A stretch of 42,909 nucleotides of DNA from Candidatus Pelagibacter sp. TMED128 (GTDB taxonomy: Bacteria > Pseudomonadota > Alphaproteobacteria > Pelagibacterales > Pelagibacteraceae): positions 1 to 42,909 of the forward strand of contig NHGD01000033.1 of NCBI GenBank assembly GCA_002170125.1, given 5' to 3'. Position numbers and translations under genes: made by a program. Shown one piece after another: positions 10,350 through 20,825 of this stretch. The notes under the pieces are model-generated. The model made no database searches. It was not told where the DNA came from and saw only the letters and a program-made list of their open reading frames with translations. Numbering within the stretch: position 1 is the stretch's first letter; every line of letters begins with the position of its first letter.

Positions 10350-12125
10350 ATGAGTGCATATAAAATTATAGATCATGAGTATGATGTTGTTGTACTAGGC
10401 GCAGGTGGATCTGGTCTAAGAGCAGCCGTAGGTTTATCAGAAGCTGGATTAAAAACAGCATGTATTTCAAAAGTTTTTCCCACAAGGAGTCATACCTCTG
10501 CTGCTCAAGGAGGTATATCTGCAGCTTTAGGCAATATGGGCGAGGATGATTGGAGATGGCATATGTACGACACTGTAAAAGGTTCAGATTGGCTTGGGGA
10601 TCAAGATGCGATTGAGTATTTATGTAAAGAAGCACCTAGAGCTGTTGTTGAATTGGAAAGATACGGTGTTCCTTTTAGTAGAACAGATGATGGAAAAATT
10701 TATCAAAGACCCTTCGGAGGTATGACTAAAAATTATGGAAATGGAACAGCCCAAAGAACTTGTGCAGCTGCTGATAGAACAGGTCATGCAATACTTCATA
10801 CTCTTTATGGGCAAGCATTAAAACAAAATACAGAATTTTTCATTGAGTATTTTGCTATGGATTTGATTATGAAGAATGGAGAATGTAAAGGAGTAATAGC
10901 TTGGAACTTAACTGATGGTACAATACATAGGTTTAGATCTCATATCACTATAATTGCTACCGGCGGTTATGGAAAAGTTTATTATTCGGCGACCTCTGCT
11001 CACACTTGCACAGGAGACGGTAATGCAATGGTATTAAGGGCAGGCCTTCCATTACAGGATATGGAATTCGTCCAATTTCATCCAACTGGTATTTATGGTG
11101 TTGGATGTTTGATTACAGAGGGAGTAAGAGGAGAAGGTGGTTTTTTAGTTAATGGAAAAGGCGAAAGGTTTATGGAAAGATATGCTCCAAACGCAAAAGA
11201 TCTAGCATCAAGAGACGTTGTTAGTAGATCTATGGAGATGGAAATTAATGAAGGGAGAGGTGTAGGTAAAAATAAAGATCACATTAATCTCCATTTGGAC
11301 CATTTAGATAAAAAAGTAATTGATGAAAGGTTACCAGGGATTTCAGAGGCAGCAAAAACATTTGCCAACGTTGATGTAAGCAAAGATCCTATACCAGTTG
11401 TTCCAACCGTGCATTATAATATGGGAGGTATACCAACAAACTATAAAGCTGAAGTTTTGACTTTAAATGGATCTGAAAAAACCGTGCCTGGCCTTATGGC
11501 CATTGGCGAAGCAGCTTGTGTATCGGTTCATGGCGCTAATAGATTAGGATCGAACTCTCTTATCGACTTAGTAGTTTTTGGAAGAGCAGCTGCTAAACGC
11601 GCAGCAGAACTAGTAAAACCAGGCATGCCACATGAAGAAGTTTCAAATCTAGAAACCGACAAATGTTTAGAAAGATTTGATAACATTAGGAGCTCAAAAG
11701 GTTCTACGAAAACATCTGAATTAAGGACAAAAATGCAAAAAACAATGCAATCAAAATGTGCAGTTTTTAGAAGTGAGAAAACACTTAAAGAGGGAGTAGA
11801 ACAAATTAGGATTCCTTATGAAGGATTGAAAGATGTTTCAGTTAAAGATAAATCACTGTTGTTTAATACGGATTTAGTTGAAACTTTAGAATTTGATAAC
11901 TTAATAAGTCAAGCTTTAACAACTATGGACTCTGCTTATAATAGAAAAGAAAGTAGAGGAGCTCATGCAAGAGAAGATTTTACTAAAAGAGATGATAAAA
12001 ATTTTATGAAGCATACTTTAGCTTGGAAAAATGGTAATAAAATAGAAATAAAATATAGAGATGTTCATTCAAGAACTTTAACTAATGATGTTCAATATTT
12101 TCCACCAAAAGAAAGAGTTTATTAG
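10350..12125 (+). CDS. sdhA: Succinate dehydrogenase flavoprotein subunit
   Basis: [76 protein letters not shown]. Confidence 0.98.
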   Translation: MSAYKIIDHEYDVVVLGAGGSGLRAAVGLSEAGLKTACISKVFPTRSHTSAAQGGISAALGNMGEDDWRWHMYDTVKGSDWLGDQDAIEYLCKEAPRAVVELERYGVPFSRTDDGKIYQRPFGGMTKNYGNGTAQRTCAAADRTGHAILHTLYGQALKQNTEFFIEYFAMDLIMKNGECKGVIAWNLTDGTIHRFRSHITIIATGGYGKVYYSATSAHTCTGDGNAMVLRAGLPLQDMEFVQFHPTGIYGVGCLITEGVRGEGGFLVNGKGERFMERYAPNAKDLASRDVVSRSMEMEINEGRGVGKNKDHINLHLDHLDKKVIDERLPGISEAAKTFANVDVSKDPIPVVPTVHYNMGGIPTNYKAEVLTLNGSEKTVPGLMAIGEAACVSVHGANRLGSNSLIDLVVFGRAAAKRAAELVKPGMPHEEVSNLETDKCLERFDNIRSSKGSTKTSELRTKMQKTMQSKCAVFRSEKTLKEGVEQIRIPYEGLKDVSVKDKSLLFNTDLVETLEFDNLISQALTTMDSAYNRKESRGAHAREDFTKRDDKNFMKHTLAWKNGNKIEIKYRDVHSRTLTNDVQYFPPKERVY

Positions 12126-12127
12126 AA

Positions 12128-12904
12128 ATGGTTCAATTTAACTTGCCACAAAATTCAAAAATTGAGGTAGGTAAGTATTATAAAGATTTAACAAATTCTC
12201 AAAATCTTAAAAAAATAAATATTTACAGATGGGATCCTACTACTGGCCAAAACCCTCGAGTAGATACTTTTGAAGTCGATATGGATAACTGTGGTCCAAA
12301 AGTTTTAGATATATTGTTCAAAATCAAAAATGAAATAGACCCTTCACTAACATTTCGAAGATCTTGTGCTCATGGTGTTTGTGGTTCATGCGCAATGAAT
12401 ATTGATGGAGTAAATACATTAGCTTGTATAAAATCTTATACAGATATCAAAGGTGATCTTAACGTTTACCCTCTTCCTCATCTAAAAGTTATTAAAGATC
12501 TAATTGGAGACCTAACAACATTATATAAACAATATGAATCTATAAAACCTTGGTTAGAGACAAAACAAACTGGAGAAGAAAAAATAGAATTAAAACAATC
12601 TCAAAAAGATAGAGAGAAATTAGATGGATATTATGAGTGTATTTTATGTGCTTGTTGTTCAACTTCTTGTCCTAGTTACTGGTGGAATGGGGATAAATAT
12701 TTAGGCCCCGCAGTTCTTTTGCAAGCTTATCGCTGGATCAACGATAGTAGGGATGGAGACAAACAAGCAAGATTAAAAAAAGTTGCAGATGAATTAAAAT
12801 TGTACAGGTGTCATACTATTATGAATTGTACTAATTCTTGTCCTAAAGGATTAAATCCAGCAAAAGCTATTGGTTCTATTAAGAAAATGCTTGCAACAAG
12901 CTAA
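12128..12904 (+). CDS. sdhB: Succinate dehydrogenase iron-sulfur subunit
   Basis: [55 protein letters not shown]. Confidence 0.98.
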   Translation: MVQFNLPQNSKIEVGKYYKDLTNSQNLKKINIYRWDPTTGQNPRVDTFEVDMDNCGPKVLDILFKIKNEIDPSLTFRRSCAHGVCGSCAMNIDGVNTLACIKSYTDIKGDLNVYPLPHLKVIKDLIGDLTTLYKQYESIKPWLETKQTGEEKIELKQSQKDREKLDGYYECILCACCSTSCPSYWWNGDKYLGPAVLLQAYRWINDSRDGDKQARLKKVADELKLYRCHTIMNCTNSCPKGLNPAKAIGSIKKMLATS

Positions 12905-12927
12905 AACCTTATTTATTGAGTTACATC

Positions 12928-14421
12928 ATGAAAACTATTGAACATTTTGTTAATGGCAATTCTTTCAGCGGTGAGTCTAAAAAAAAAGCAAAAATTTTTA
13001 ACCCAGCTACAGGCGAACAAAGTGCAGAAGTAAAATTAGCTACTTTAAAAGATGTAAACGAAGCTGTTGCTAATTCAAAACAAGCATTTGAGAAATGGTC
13101 TAACAAACCTCCACTTCAAAGAGCTCGTGTGATGTTTAAATTTAAAGAACTAATTGAAAAAAATTCAGATGAACTTACGAAAATAATAGTATCTGAACAT
13201 GGAAAAGTTTATGAAGATGCAAAAGGTTCATTAATTAGAGGATTAGAAGTCGTAGAATATGCATGTGGCATTCCTCAAATGCTTAAAGGAGAATTTACTG
13301 AGAACGTCGGATCAGATGTAGACAGTTGGTCTATGAGACAACCTTTAGGAGTTTGTGCAGGAATAACACCTTTTAATTTTCCTGCCATGGTTCCAATGTG
13401 GATGTTTCCAATGGCAATTGCTTGTGGAAATACCTTTGTTTTAAAACCATCTGAAAAAGATCCATCATGTTCAATGAGATTAGCAGAGTTATTAAAAGAA
13501 GCAGGATTACCTGATGGAGTTTTAAATGTTGTTAATGGAGACAAAGAAGCAGTAGATGCATTAATAAATAATAAGGATGTGGTTGCAATGAGTTTTGTAG
13601 GCTCAACACCAATTGCAAAATATATTTATGAAAATTGTGCTAAGAATGAAAAAAGAGTTCAAGCTCTAGGAGGTGCTAAAAATCATTGTGTAGTAATGCC
13701 TGATTGCGATTTAGATCAAGCAGTTAATGGTCTAATGGGTGCAGCGTATGGATCTGCTGGTGAGAGATGTATGGCACAATCTGTCGCTGTAGCAGTAGGG
13801 GGAATTGGGAATAAACTAGTTAGTTCTTTAGCAAAAAAAGTAGAAGCACTTAAAGTTGGGCCAGGTATGGACAAAGCATCTGAAATGGGCCCTTTGGTTA
13901 CTAAAGAGCATTTATCAAAAGTAAAAGAATACGTTGATATAGGGGAGAAAGAAGGAGCTAAATTAGTTGTAGATGGAAGAAATTTTAAACTTCAAGGATA
14001 TGAAAACGGATATTATATCGGAGGGTGCTTGTTTGATAATGTGACTAAAGATATGAGGATTTATAAGGAAGAAATTTTTGGACCAGTTTTATCAGTCATT
14101 AGAGCAAAAGATTTTGAAGAGGCACTACAATTAGTAAATGATCATGAATTTGGGAATGGAGTTAGTATTTTTACTCGTGATGGAGACACAGGTAGAACTT
14201 TTTCAAATAAAGCAAAAATTGGTATGGTTGGTATAAATATACCTATTCCTGTGCCTATGGCTTTTCATAGTTTTGGAGGCTGGAAAAGATCTTTGTTTGG
14301 AGATCAACATATGCATGGACCTGAAGGAGTTAGGTTTTATACTAAATTAAAAACTGTAACTTCTAGATGGCCATCAGGATTAAGATCCAATCCAGAATTT
14401 ATAATGCCAACAATGAAATAA
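12928..14421 (+). CDS. mmsA: Methylmalonate-semialdehyde dehydrogenase (CoA-acylating)
   Basis: FNFPAMVPMWMFPMAIACGNTFVLKPSEKDPS, GGAKNHCVVMPD, GERCMAQS. ATG at 12928 preferred over TTG at 12916. Confidence 0.92.
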   Translation: MKTIEHFVNGNSFSGESKKKAKIFNPATGEQSAEVKLATLKDVNEAVANSKQAFEKWSNKPPLQRARVMFKFKELIEKNSDELTKIIVSEHGKVYEDAKGSLIRGLEVVEYACGIPQMLKGEFTENVGSDVDSWSMRQPLGVCAGITPFNFPAMVPMWMFPMAIACGNTFVLKPSEKDPSCSMRLAELLKEAGLPDGVLNVVNGDKEAVDALINNKDVVAMSFVGSTPIAKYIYENCAKNEKRVQALGGAKNHCVVMPDCDLDQAVNGLMGAAYGSAGERCMAQSVAVAVGGIGNKLVSSLAKKVEALKVGPGMDKASEMGPLVTKEHLSKVKEYVDIGEKEGAKLVVDGRNFKLQGYENGYYIGGCLFDNVTKDMRIYKEEIFGPVLSVIRAKDFEEALQLVNDHEFGNGVSIFTRDGDTGRTFSNKAKIGMVGINIPIPVPMAFHSFGGWKRSLFGDQHMHGPEGVRFYTKLKTVTSRWPSGLRSNPEFIMPTMK

Positions 14422-14436
14422 AATTTTAAGAGAAAG

Positions 14437-15396
14437 ATGAAAAAAAAAATTACATTAATTGGAGCTGGGCAAATTGGTGGAACACTAGCTCATTTAATAG
14501 CGTTAAAGGAGTTAGGAGATGTAGTATTATTTGATGTTGCTCCTGGAATTGCTAAAGGAAAAGCCCTTGATATTGCCCAATCTTCTCCTGTAAATGGATT
14601 TAATGTTAATTTATCGGGAACAAATGAATATGAAGACACAAAAAACTCTGATGTAATAATTATCACAGCTGGAGTGCCCAGAAAACCTGGAATGACAAGA
14701 GATGATTTATTAGAGATCAACTTAAAGATTATAAAGCAAGTAGCGGAGGGAATTAAAAAAACATCACCAAATGCATTCGTTATATGTATTACAAATCCAT
14801 TAGATATTATTGTAATGGCTTTACAGAAATATTCAGGTTTTCCTAAGAATAAAGTTGTAGGAATGGCAGGAATTTTAGATTCTTCAAGATTTATTTATTT
14901 TCTTTCTCAAGAATTAAATATACCTCCTAAAAAAATACGTTCATTAGTGCTTGGAGGACATGGAGACAGTATGGTTGCTATTCTTGGTTCTACAGAGATA
15001 GAAGGAAAGAAAATAGATGAGTTAGTTAAAGAGGGTAGAATAAAAAAAGAAAGGCTTAATGAAATAGTGGAAAGAACAAAAAAAGGTGGGGCTGAAATTG
15101 TTAAATACTTAGAAAAAGGTTCTGCATTTTATGCGCCTGCAGCATCTGGAGTTGAAATGGCAGAAAGTTATTTAAAAGATTTAAAAAAAGAGCTCCCATG
15201 TGCTGCCTATTTAAATGGAGAATATGGATTTAAAGAAATTTATGCTGGAGTTCCAGTAGTTATAGGAAGTAAAGGTGTAGAAAAAATTATAGAGTTAAAT
15301 TTAAACGAAGAAGAGAAGAAAAATTTTGCAAAATCAATAAAGTCAGTTCAAAATTTGTTAGATTCAGCTAAGAAAATTGATCCTAGCTTAATATAA
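14437..15396 (+). CDS. mdh: Malate dehydrogenase
   Basis: [68 protein letters not shown]. Confidence 0.97.
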   Translation: MKKKITLIGAGQIGGTLAHLIALKELGDVVLFDVAPGIAKGKALDIAQSSPVNGFNVNLSGTNEYEDTKNSDVIIITAGVPRKPGMTRDDLLEINLKIIKQVAEGIKKTSPNAFVICITNPLDIIVMALQKYSGFPKNKVVGMAGILDSSRFIYFLSQELNIPPKKIRSLVLGGHGDSMVAILGSTEIEGKKIDELVKEGRIKKERLNEIVERTKKGGAEIVKYLEKGSAFYAPAASGVEMAESYLKDLKKELPCAAYLNGEYGFKEIYAGVPVVIGSKGVEKIIELNLNEEEKKNFAKSIKSVQNLLDSAKKIDPSLI

Positions 15397-15398
15397 GT

Positions 15399-16199
15399 TT
15401 ATTTTTTCTCTAAAACTATTTTGTAAGCAAGAGAAAATATTTTTGGAAACAAAAAGCTTAAAAATCTATCAAAATATTTTATAAATTTTAAGAAAAAAAA
15501 ATTAAGTGGAATATAAAATGTTTTTGAAGATACTCCACCAGAATTTAAAAAAAGTAAACATTCACAAATTTTTAATTTTTTTATATTGAATTTTGAACCT
15601 AGTTTTTCTGCAAATATTTTTTTATTATTAAAAATTAAATAAGGTATCGCACTGTTTCCTGACCATAAATCATTATCATCTGTCGAAGGTTCTTTTAAAC
15701 TCCAAACATCTTTTGTAAAATCAAACCCCTCATGTTTCATTATAATTAATACTAACTGTAATAAGACAGAACAATGAGCATCGAAAATAATTAATTTTCC
15801 ACCTTTTTTTAATATTCTATTCATTTCATTAAAAAATTTTAACGGGTAAGGAAGATGATGAATCATATTTGATGCAATAACAAAATCAAATTCATCATCT
15901 TTAAAACCTGTATTCTGAGCATCAATATTTTTGAAGTCTAAATGTGGATGATCTGAGTAATCACTTATTTTAAAGTTTTTTGATTTAATAAATTTTTTCG
16001 AAAATCCTGCTGCAGCACCTACTTCTATACCCTTATGATTTATATCAATAAAATCATTCATCCAAAGAAATCTTTCACTTAAAAGCATGTGTAAATTTTT
16101 ATTTTTTTCAAAGCGATTAATCGATTGATTAATATCGCCCTCATCTTTCATCAGATTTTCTGAGTGCTTGAATTTAATTTTATCTTTAATTCTTAACAT
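15399..16199 (-). CDS. Class I SAM-dependent methyltransferase (type 11-like)
   Basis: IEVGAAAGFSKKFIK, DDEFDFVIASNMIHHLPYPLKFFNEMNRILKKGGKLIIFDAH. Confidence 0.78.
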   Translation of the reverse strand: MLRIKDKIKFKHSENLMKDEGDINQSINRFEKNKNLHMLLSERFLWMNDFIDINHKGIEVGAAAGFSKKFIKSKNFKISDYSDHPHLDFKNIDAQNTGFKDDEFDFVIASNMIHHLPYPLKFFNEMNRILKKGGKLIIFDAHCSVLLQLVLIIMKHEGFDFTKDVWSLKEPSTDDNDLWSGNSAIPYLIFNNKKIFAEKLGSKFNIKKLKICECLLFLNSGGVSSKTFYIPLNFFFLKFIKYFDRFLSFLFPKIFSLAYKIVLEKK

Positions 16200-16240
16200 T
16201 AAGATTTTGCTAATATATAATTCATGATATTAAATTTGTC

Positions 16241-17842
16241 ATGAATAAATTAGTTTCTTTTAAATTAATTTTATATATTTTACTTGCTACCTTTGCTTTT
16301 TATATAAACTATTACTACGCAAATAAAGGCTTATATCCTATTGATACTTTTACATTTTTTGATGCAAGCTATTATATTACAAAAGGCTTGCACCCAATAA
16401 AAGATTTTTGGGTTATGTCAGGCATACTTGTTGATTATATCCAAGCAGTTTTTTTTTATATATTTGGATTTAATTGGAACGCTTATATTTTTCATTCATC
16501 TTTTTTTAATTTAATTATTACATTATTTTTTTTTTATTTTTTAAATATATTTAATAAAAATTTATTTCATAACTTTCTATTATCTTTAAGTGTTGCAGTA
16601 CTATGTTATCCTGTAGCTGGAACACCCTTTCCTTATCAACATTCATTTATTTTAAGTTTATTATCTTTAATGGTTTTTTATTTGGCTGTTTATAAAGAAG
16701 AAAAGAAATATTGGATTATATTACCATTTTTAATGGGTTTTGCTTTTTTAAGTATGCAATTGCCTTCAGGTATAATTAATTTATTAATACTTATTTTTTC
16801 ATCACTATATTTTATCACTGTAAGTGTAAAAAATATAAAATATTTTTTTATAGGTTTTATTTTATTTTTGATTATTTTATTTATTTATTTTTTTCTCACA
16901 AAAGTTTCATTACAAGATTTTCTAATTCAGATTATTTTTTTTCCTTTAGAAATTGGGCAAGGAAGAATTCATAGCACTGAAGGTGCTTTCGAGTCCGCTA
17001 AATTAATCAATAAATTAACAATTAGAGGTACAGTTGGACATTTTAAATTTATAAACATTTTTTTATTAGCAAATTTAATATTGTTAGTCATTTATATAAG
17101 AAGAAAAAAATTCATAAAATTTGAAAAAAAAATATTAATAAATATTTTAATATTTTTTAGTGCTTGTGGTTTTATGTTTCATCAATTAATAACAGCCAAT
17201 CAAACTTTTATTTTTGCTTTAGTCCCAATATTATGTGGTTTTTTTATAATTCAAATAAATGAATTTTTAAATATTAATGTAAAAGAAAATATTAAATTAA
17301 TATCAATTTTGTTAATTGTCTTTGTGACCGTAAAATATCATTTTGTTTTTAATGAACAAAGGAAGTTTATGGATTTACAAAATGTTGATTTATCAAGTGC
17401 AGTAGAGGCAAAATATTTAGACAAAAAATTTAATGGACTTAAATGGATTACTCCAGGTCATTATAGTAAAAATCCAAATGAAGAACTTGAGTTATTAGGT
17501 CAATCGTTAAATATTATAAAAAATGATGCGGATGCAAAGATGTTGATTACACATTACCAATTTTTTTCAATAATTCTTGATGATAATTTAAATATTCCAA
17601 ATAGATGGTATTTTCCTAATCAAACCTTTCCAGCCTCAAAAGATATTAAATATTATAAGGAATATCTAAAAAAATTTAATCAAAAGCTTGATGAAAACAA
17701 AATTAATACAATTTATATAGCAGAGACTTTCCCCGGGGAATTTGATTTTATAAATTTTGATGATTTGCTTGAAAATAAATGTTTTTTAAAAGAAGACTAC
17801 AACAAAATATTGTACTCAATAAAGATTAAAAAATGCAATTAA
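16241..17842 (+). CDS. Polytopic membrane protein, possible GT-C glycosyltransferase
   Basis: 533 aa, many hydrophobic helices, soluble C-terminal region; flanked by a methyltransferase and a GT2. Confidence 0.5.
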   Translation: MNKLVSFKLILYILLATFAFYINYYYANKGLYPIDTFTFFDASYYITKGLHPIKDFWVMSGILVDYIQAVFFYIFGFNWNAYIFHSSFFNLIITLFFFYFLNIFNKNLFHNFLLSLSVAVLCYPVAGTPFPYQHSFILSLLSLMVFYLAVYKEEKKYWIILPFLMGFAFLSMQLPSGIINLLILIFSSLYFITVSVKNIKYFFIGFILFLIILFIYFFLTKVSLQDFLIQIIFFPLEIGQGRIHSTEGAFESAKLINKLTIRGTVGHFKFINIFLLANLILLVIYIRRKKFIKFEKKILINILIFFSACGFMFHQLITANQTFIFALVPILCGFFIIQINEFLNINVKENIKLISILLIVFVTVKYHFVFNEQRKFMDLQNVDLSSAVEAKYLDKKFNGLKWITPGHYSKNPNEELELLGQSLNIIKNDADAKMLITHYQFFSIILDDNLNIPNRWYFPNQTFPASKDIKYYKEYLKKFNQKLDENKINTIYIAETFPGEFDFINFDDLLENKCFLKEDYNKILYSIKIKKCN

Positions 17843-18714
17843 ATACGACGGATCTTAGCTTTTTTAAAATTATATAAAAAATTTTTTTTATTAGAGTAAG
17901 TCATAATAAAATTACTTAAATTTAATAAAAATAAACAAAATAGAATTAAGTAAAAAATTATAAAGAATTCGTATTTATAAAACATAAAGAAAGCAAAAAA
18001 TAAATAAATAACAGATGAAATAATTATTTTTGATCTTAATGCAGAAAAAACTCTTAGAGCATGAAGAAATAATCCAAAAAAGTTCATCTTAGAATCACCA
18101 GAAAATCTTTTTTCTCTATCCATAGTAATATAACTAATGTTTTTTAAATTATTTGAAACTATAGGGGGAAAAGCACTCCAAAGATCTTTATCATTAGAAA
18201 TATTCTTAATATCTTTTGAGTTTAAGTAACTAAAGTTTCCAAATCTTAATTTTTTTCCAGTAAATAGTTTAACTAGAATATTGTAAACTTCATAAAATAT
18301 TTTAAACCATAAAGACTCTTTTCTTTGACCACGATTTACTACTATTGCATTATTAGGTTTTAGATTACTTACCTTTAACATTTTTAATATACCTTTTGGA
18401 TTATCTTGACCATCGGAGTCAATTATTATTGTTCTATAATTTTTTTTATACATTTTATTTATAAATTTTATTCCAATTGCGAGAGCTCTTTGACTACCAA
18501 CATTCTTAAATAAAGAAATGAGGGTAATTTTATTTAAATTTTTAAATTTTAATTTTTTATAGTTAAAACTTTCAGTTGAACAATCGTTTACAACCACTAA
18601 GTCAAAATTAGTTTTAATTTTATTTTTAAAGATCATGTTAATTTTGGCTAAAAGCTTGGATAAATTTTTCCAATCATTATAAACAGGAGTTAAAATTACA
18701 ATTTTCGCTTTCAT
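17839..18714 (-). CDS. Family 2 glycosyltransferase
   Basis: IVILTPVYNDWKNLSKLL, LVVVNDCSTESF, IDSDGQDNP; two C-terminal hydrophobic segments. Confidence 0.82.
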   Translation of the reverse strand: MKAKIVILTPVYNDWKNLSKLLAKINMIFKNKIKTNFDLVVVNDCSTESFNYKKLKFKNLNKITLISLFKNVGSQRALAIGIKFINKMYKKNYRTIIIDSDGQDNPKGILKMLKVSNLKPNNAIVVNRGQRKESLWFKIFYEVYNILVKLFTGKKLRFGNFSYLNSKDIKNISNDKDLWSAFPPIVSNNLKNISYITMDREKRFSGDSKMNFFGLFLHALRVFSALRSKIIISSVIYLFFAFFMFYKYEFFIIFYLILFCLFLLNLSNFIMTYSNKKNFLYNFKKAKIRRI

Positions 18715-18755
18715 AATGGATTAATTTAAATTTTATGATAGTAATAGCAACTAAA

Positions 18756-19916
18756 ATGAACATTCACGAACATCAAGCTAAAGAGATATTGAAAGAATTC
18801 GGAGCACCAGTTTCTAAAGGAGTAGTAATTTTTTCATCTGCTGAGATAAAAGAAAAAATATTACAATTAAATAGTAAGGAATTTGTTCTAAAAGCTCAAA
18901 TACATGCTGGTGGTAGAGGAAAAGCTGGAGGGGTTAAATTGATCAAAAACCGGAATGAATTAGAAAAAGAAGCTGATTTAATGATGGGAAAGATTTTAAT
19001 TACACATCAAACCGGACCTGAGGGAAGAAAAGTTAAAAGATTATATATTGAAGAAGCCTCAGAAATATCAAAAGAACTTTATTTATCATGCTTAGTTGAT
19101 AGAGAAAGTTCAAAAATTGCCTTCATTAGTAGTACTGAAGGAGGAATGGATATTGAAAAGGTAGCATCCGAAACACCAATTAAAATAATTACTACAAAAG
19201 TTGAACTTAAAGAAGAAATAGAAAATCAAGATATTCAAAAAATAATTTCCCCTTTTAAATTGAATGATAATCAAAAAGAAGAAGCTTTAAGATTAGTAAA
19301 AGCAATGTATAAGATTTTAATTCAAAGAGATGCAAGTTTAATCGAAATAAATCCTTTAATAATAACTAAAAAAGGAAATTTAGTTTGTTTAGATGCTAAA
19401 ATGAATTTTGATGATAATGCTATTTTTAGAAGACCAGAGATTTTAAAATTAAAAGATTTAAATGAAGAGGATCCAATCGAAACAGAAGCAAGTAAGCATG
19501 ATATAGCTTACATAAAGCTTAACGGGTCTATTGGATGCATGGTCAATGGAGCAGGTTTAGCGATGGCGACTATGGATATAATAAAACTTTATGGAAAAGA
19601 GCCAGCTAATTTTTTAGACGTAGGAGGTGGAGCTTCTAAAGAAAAAGTTTCAGCAGCATTTAAATTAATATTATCAGATAAAAATGTAAAAGGAATTTTA
19701 ATTAATATTTTTGGAGGCATTATGCAATGTGATGTACTTGCTCAAGGCTTGGTAGATGCTGCAAAAGAAATTAATCTATCTGTACCCTTAGTTGTTAGAC
19801 TAGCTGGAACAAATTTTGAAGCTGGACAAAAAATATTAGATAAATCAAATTTAAAAATATTGACAGCATCTGACTTAAATGATGCTGCAAAAAAAATTGT
19901 GGAAGCTATTAAATAA
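18756..19916 (+). CDS. sucC: Succinate-CoA ligase beta subunit
   Basis: [63 protein letters not shown] at 18756 preferred over 18735. Confidence 0.97.
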   Translation: MNIHEHQAKEILKEFGAPVSKGVVIFSSAEIKEKILQLNSKEFVLKAQIHAGGRGKAGGVKLIKNRNELEKEADLMMGKILITHQTGPEGRKVKRLYIEEASEISKELYLSCLVDRESSKIAFISSTEGGMDIEKVASETPIKIITTKVELKEEIENQDIQKIISPFKLNDNQKEEALRLVKAMYKILIQRDASLIEINPLIITKKGNLVCLDAKMNFDDNAIFRRPEILKLKDLNEEDPIETEASKHDIAYIKLNGSIGCMVNGAGLAMATMDIIKLYGKEPANFLDVGGGASKEKVSAAFKLILSDKNVKGILINIFGGIMQCDVLAQGLVDAAKEINLSVPLVVRLAGTNFEAGQKILDKSNLKILTASDLNDAAKKIVEAIK

Positions 19917-20792
19917 ATGTCAATTTTAGTAAAAAAAGATACTAAGGTAATTTGTCAAGGATTTACTGGCACTCATGGAACTTTTCATTCTCAACAGGCA
20001 ATTAAATATGGCACTAAATTAGTAGGAGGAGTAACACCCAAAAAAGGTGGTCAAATGCATTTAGATCTTCCAGTTTTTAATACAGTTAAAGAAGCTAAGG
20101 ACAAAACAGAAGCTAACGCAACTATGATATACGTTCCTCCTAAATTTGCGGCCGAAGCAATATTAGAAGCAATACATGCTGAGATAGAATTAATAGTGTG
20201 CATTACAGAGGGAATACCATTAATAGATATGCTAAAAGTAAAAAAAGAATTGAAATCAAAAAAATCAAGATTAATTGGGCCCAACTGTCCTGGTGTAATC
20301 ACACCCGACGAATGTAAAATTGGAATAATGCCAGGCAATATTCACAAAAAAGGATCAGTCGGTATTGTTTCGAGGTCAGGAACTTTAACTTATGAAGCTG
20401 TAGCACAAACAACTGAAAATGGTATGGGTCAATCAACATGTATAGGAATTGGTGGAGATCCTATTAATGGAACTAATTTTATAGATTGCTTAGAGCTTTT
20501 TTTAAAAGATGAAGAAACCAAATCAATAATTATGATTGGAGAAATAGGCGGAACAGCAGAAGAGGAGGCTGCAGAATTTTTAAAGAAAGAAAAAATTAAA
20601 AAACCTATGGTAGGTTTTATAGCTGGTTTAACTGCCCCTCCTGGAAGAAGGATGGGACATGCTGGAGCCATAATATCTGGAGGCAAAGGAGGAGCAGAAG
20701 ATAAAATAGAGGTCTTGAAATCTGCTGGAATCACCATCTCTAAATCACCAGCTGATATAGGCAAGACACTTTTGCAGAAACTAAATGGTTAA
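19917..20792 (+). CDS. sucD: Succinate-CoA ligase alpha subunit
   Basis: [55 protein letters not shown]. Confidence 0.98.
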   Translation: MSILVKKDTKVICQGFTGTHGTFHSQQAIKYGTKLVGGVTPKKGGQMHLDLPVFNTVKEAKDKTEANATMIYVPPKFAAEAILEAIHAEIELIVCITEGIPLIDMLKVKKELKSKKSRLIGPNCPGVITPDECKIGIMPGNIHKKGSVGIVSRSGTLTYEAVAQTTENGMGQSTCIGIGGDPINGTNFIDCLELFLKDEETKSIIMIGEIGGTAEEEAAEFLKKEKIKKPMVGFIAGLTAPPGRRMGHAGAIISGGKGGAEDKIEVLKSAGITISKSPADIGKTLLQKLNG

Positions 20793-20825
20793 ATTTTCAT
20801 AATTTATGTTAAAATATATACATAA

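Noticed and set aside
10366-10635. 89-aa minus-strand ORF in sdhA (and similar shadow ORFs such as 725-913, 1037-1267, 29184-29471, 39614-39934)
   Set aside because: All lie opposite well-supported core genes with no independent evidence of coding.
20429-20764. 111-aa minus-strand ORF inside sucD
   Set aside because: Antisense shadow ORF of a highly conserved gene; composition follows the complement of sucD codons.
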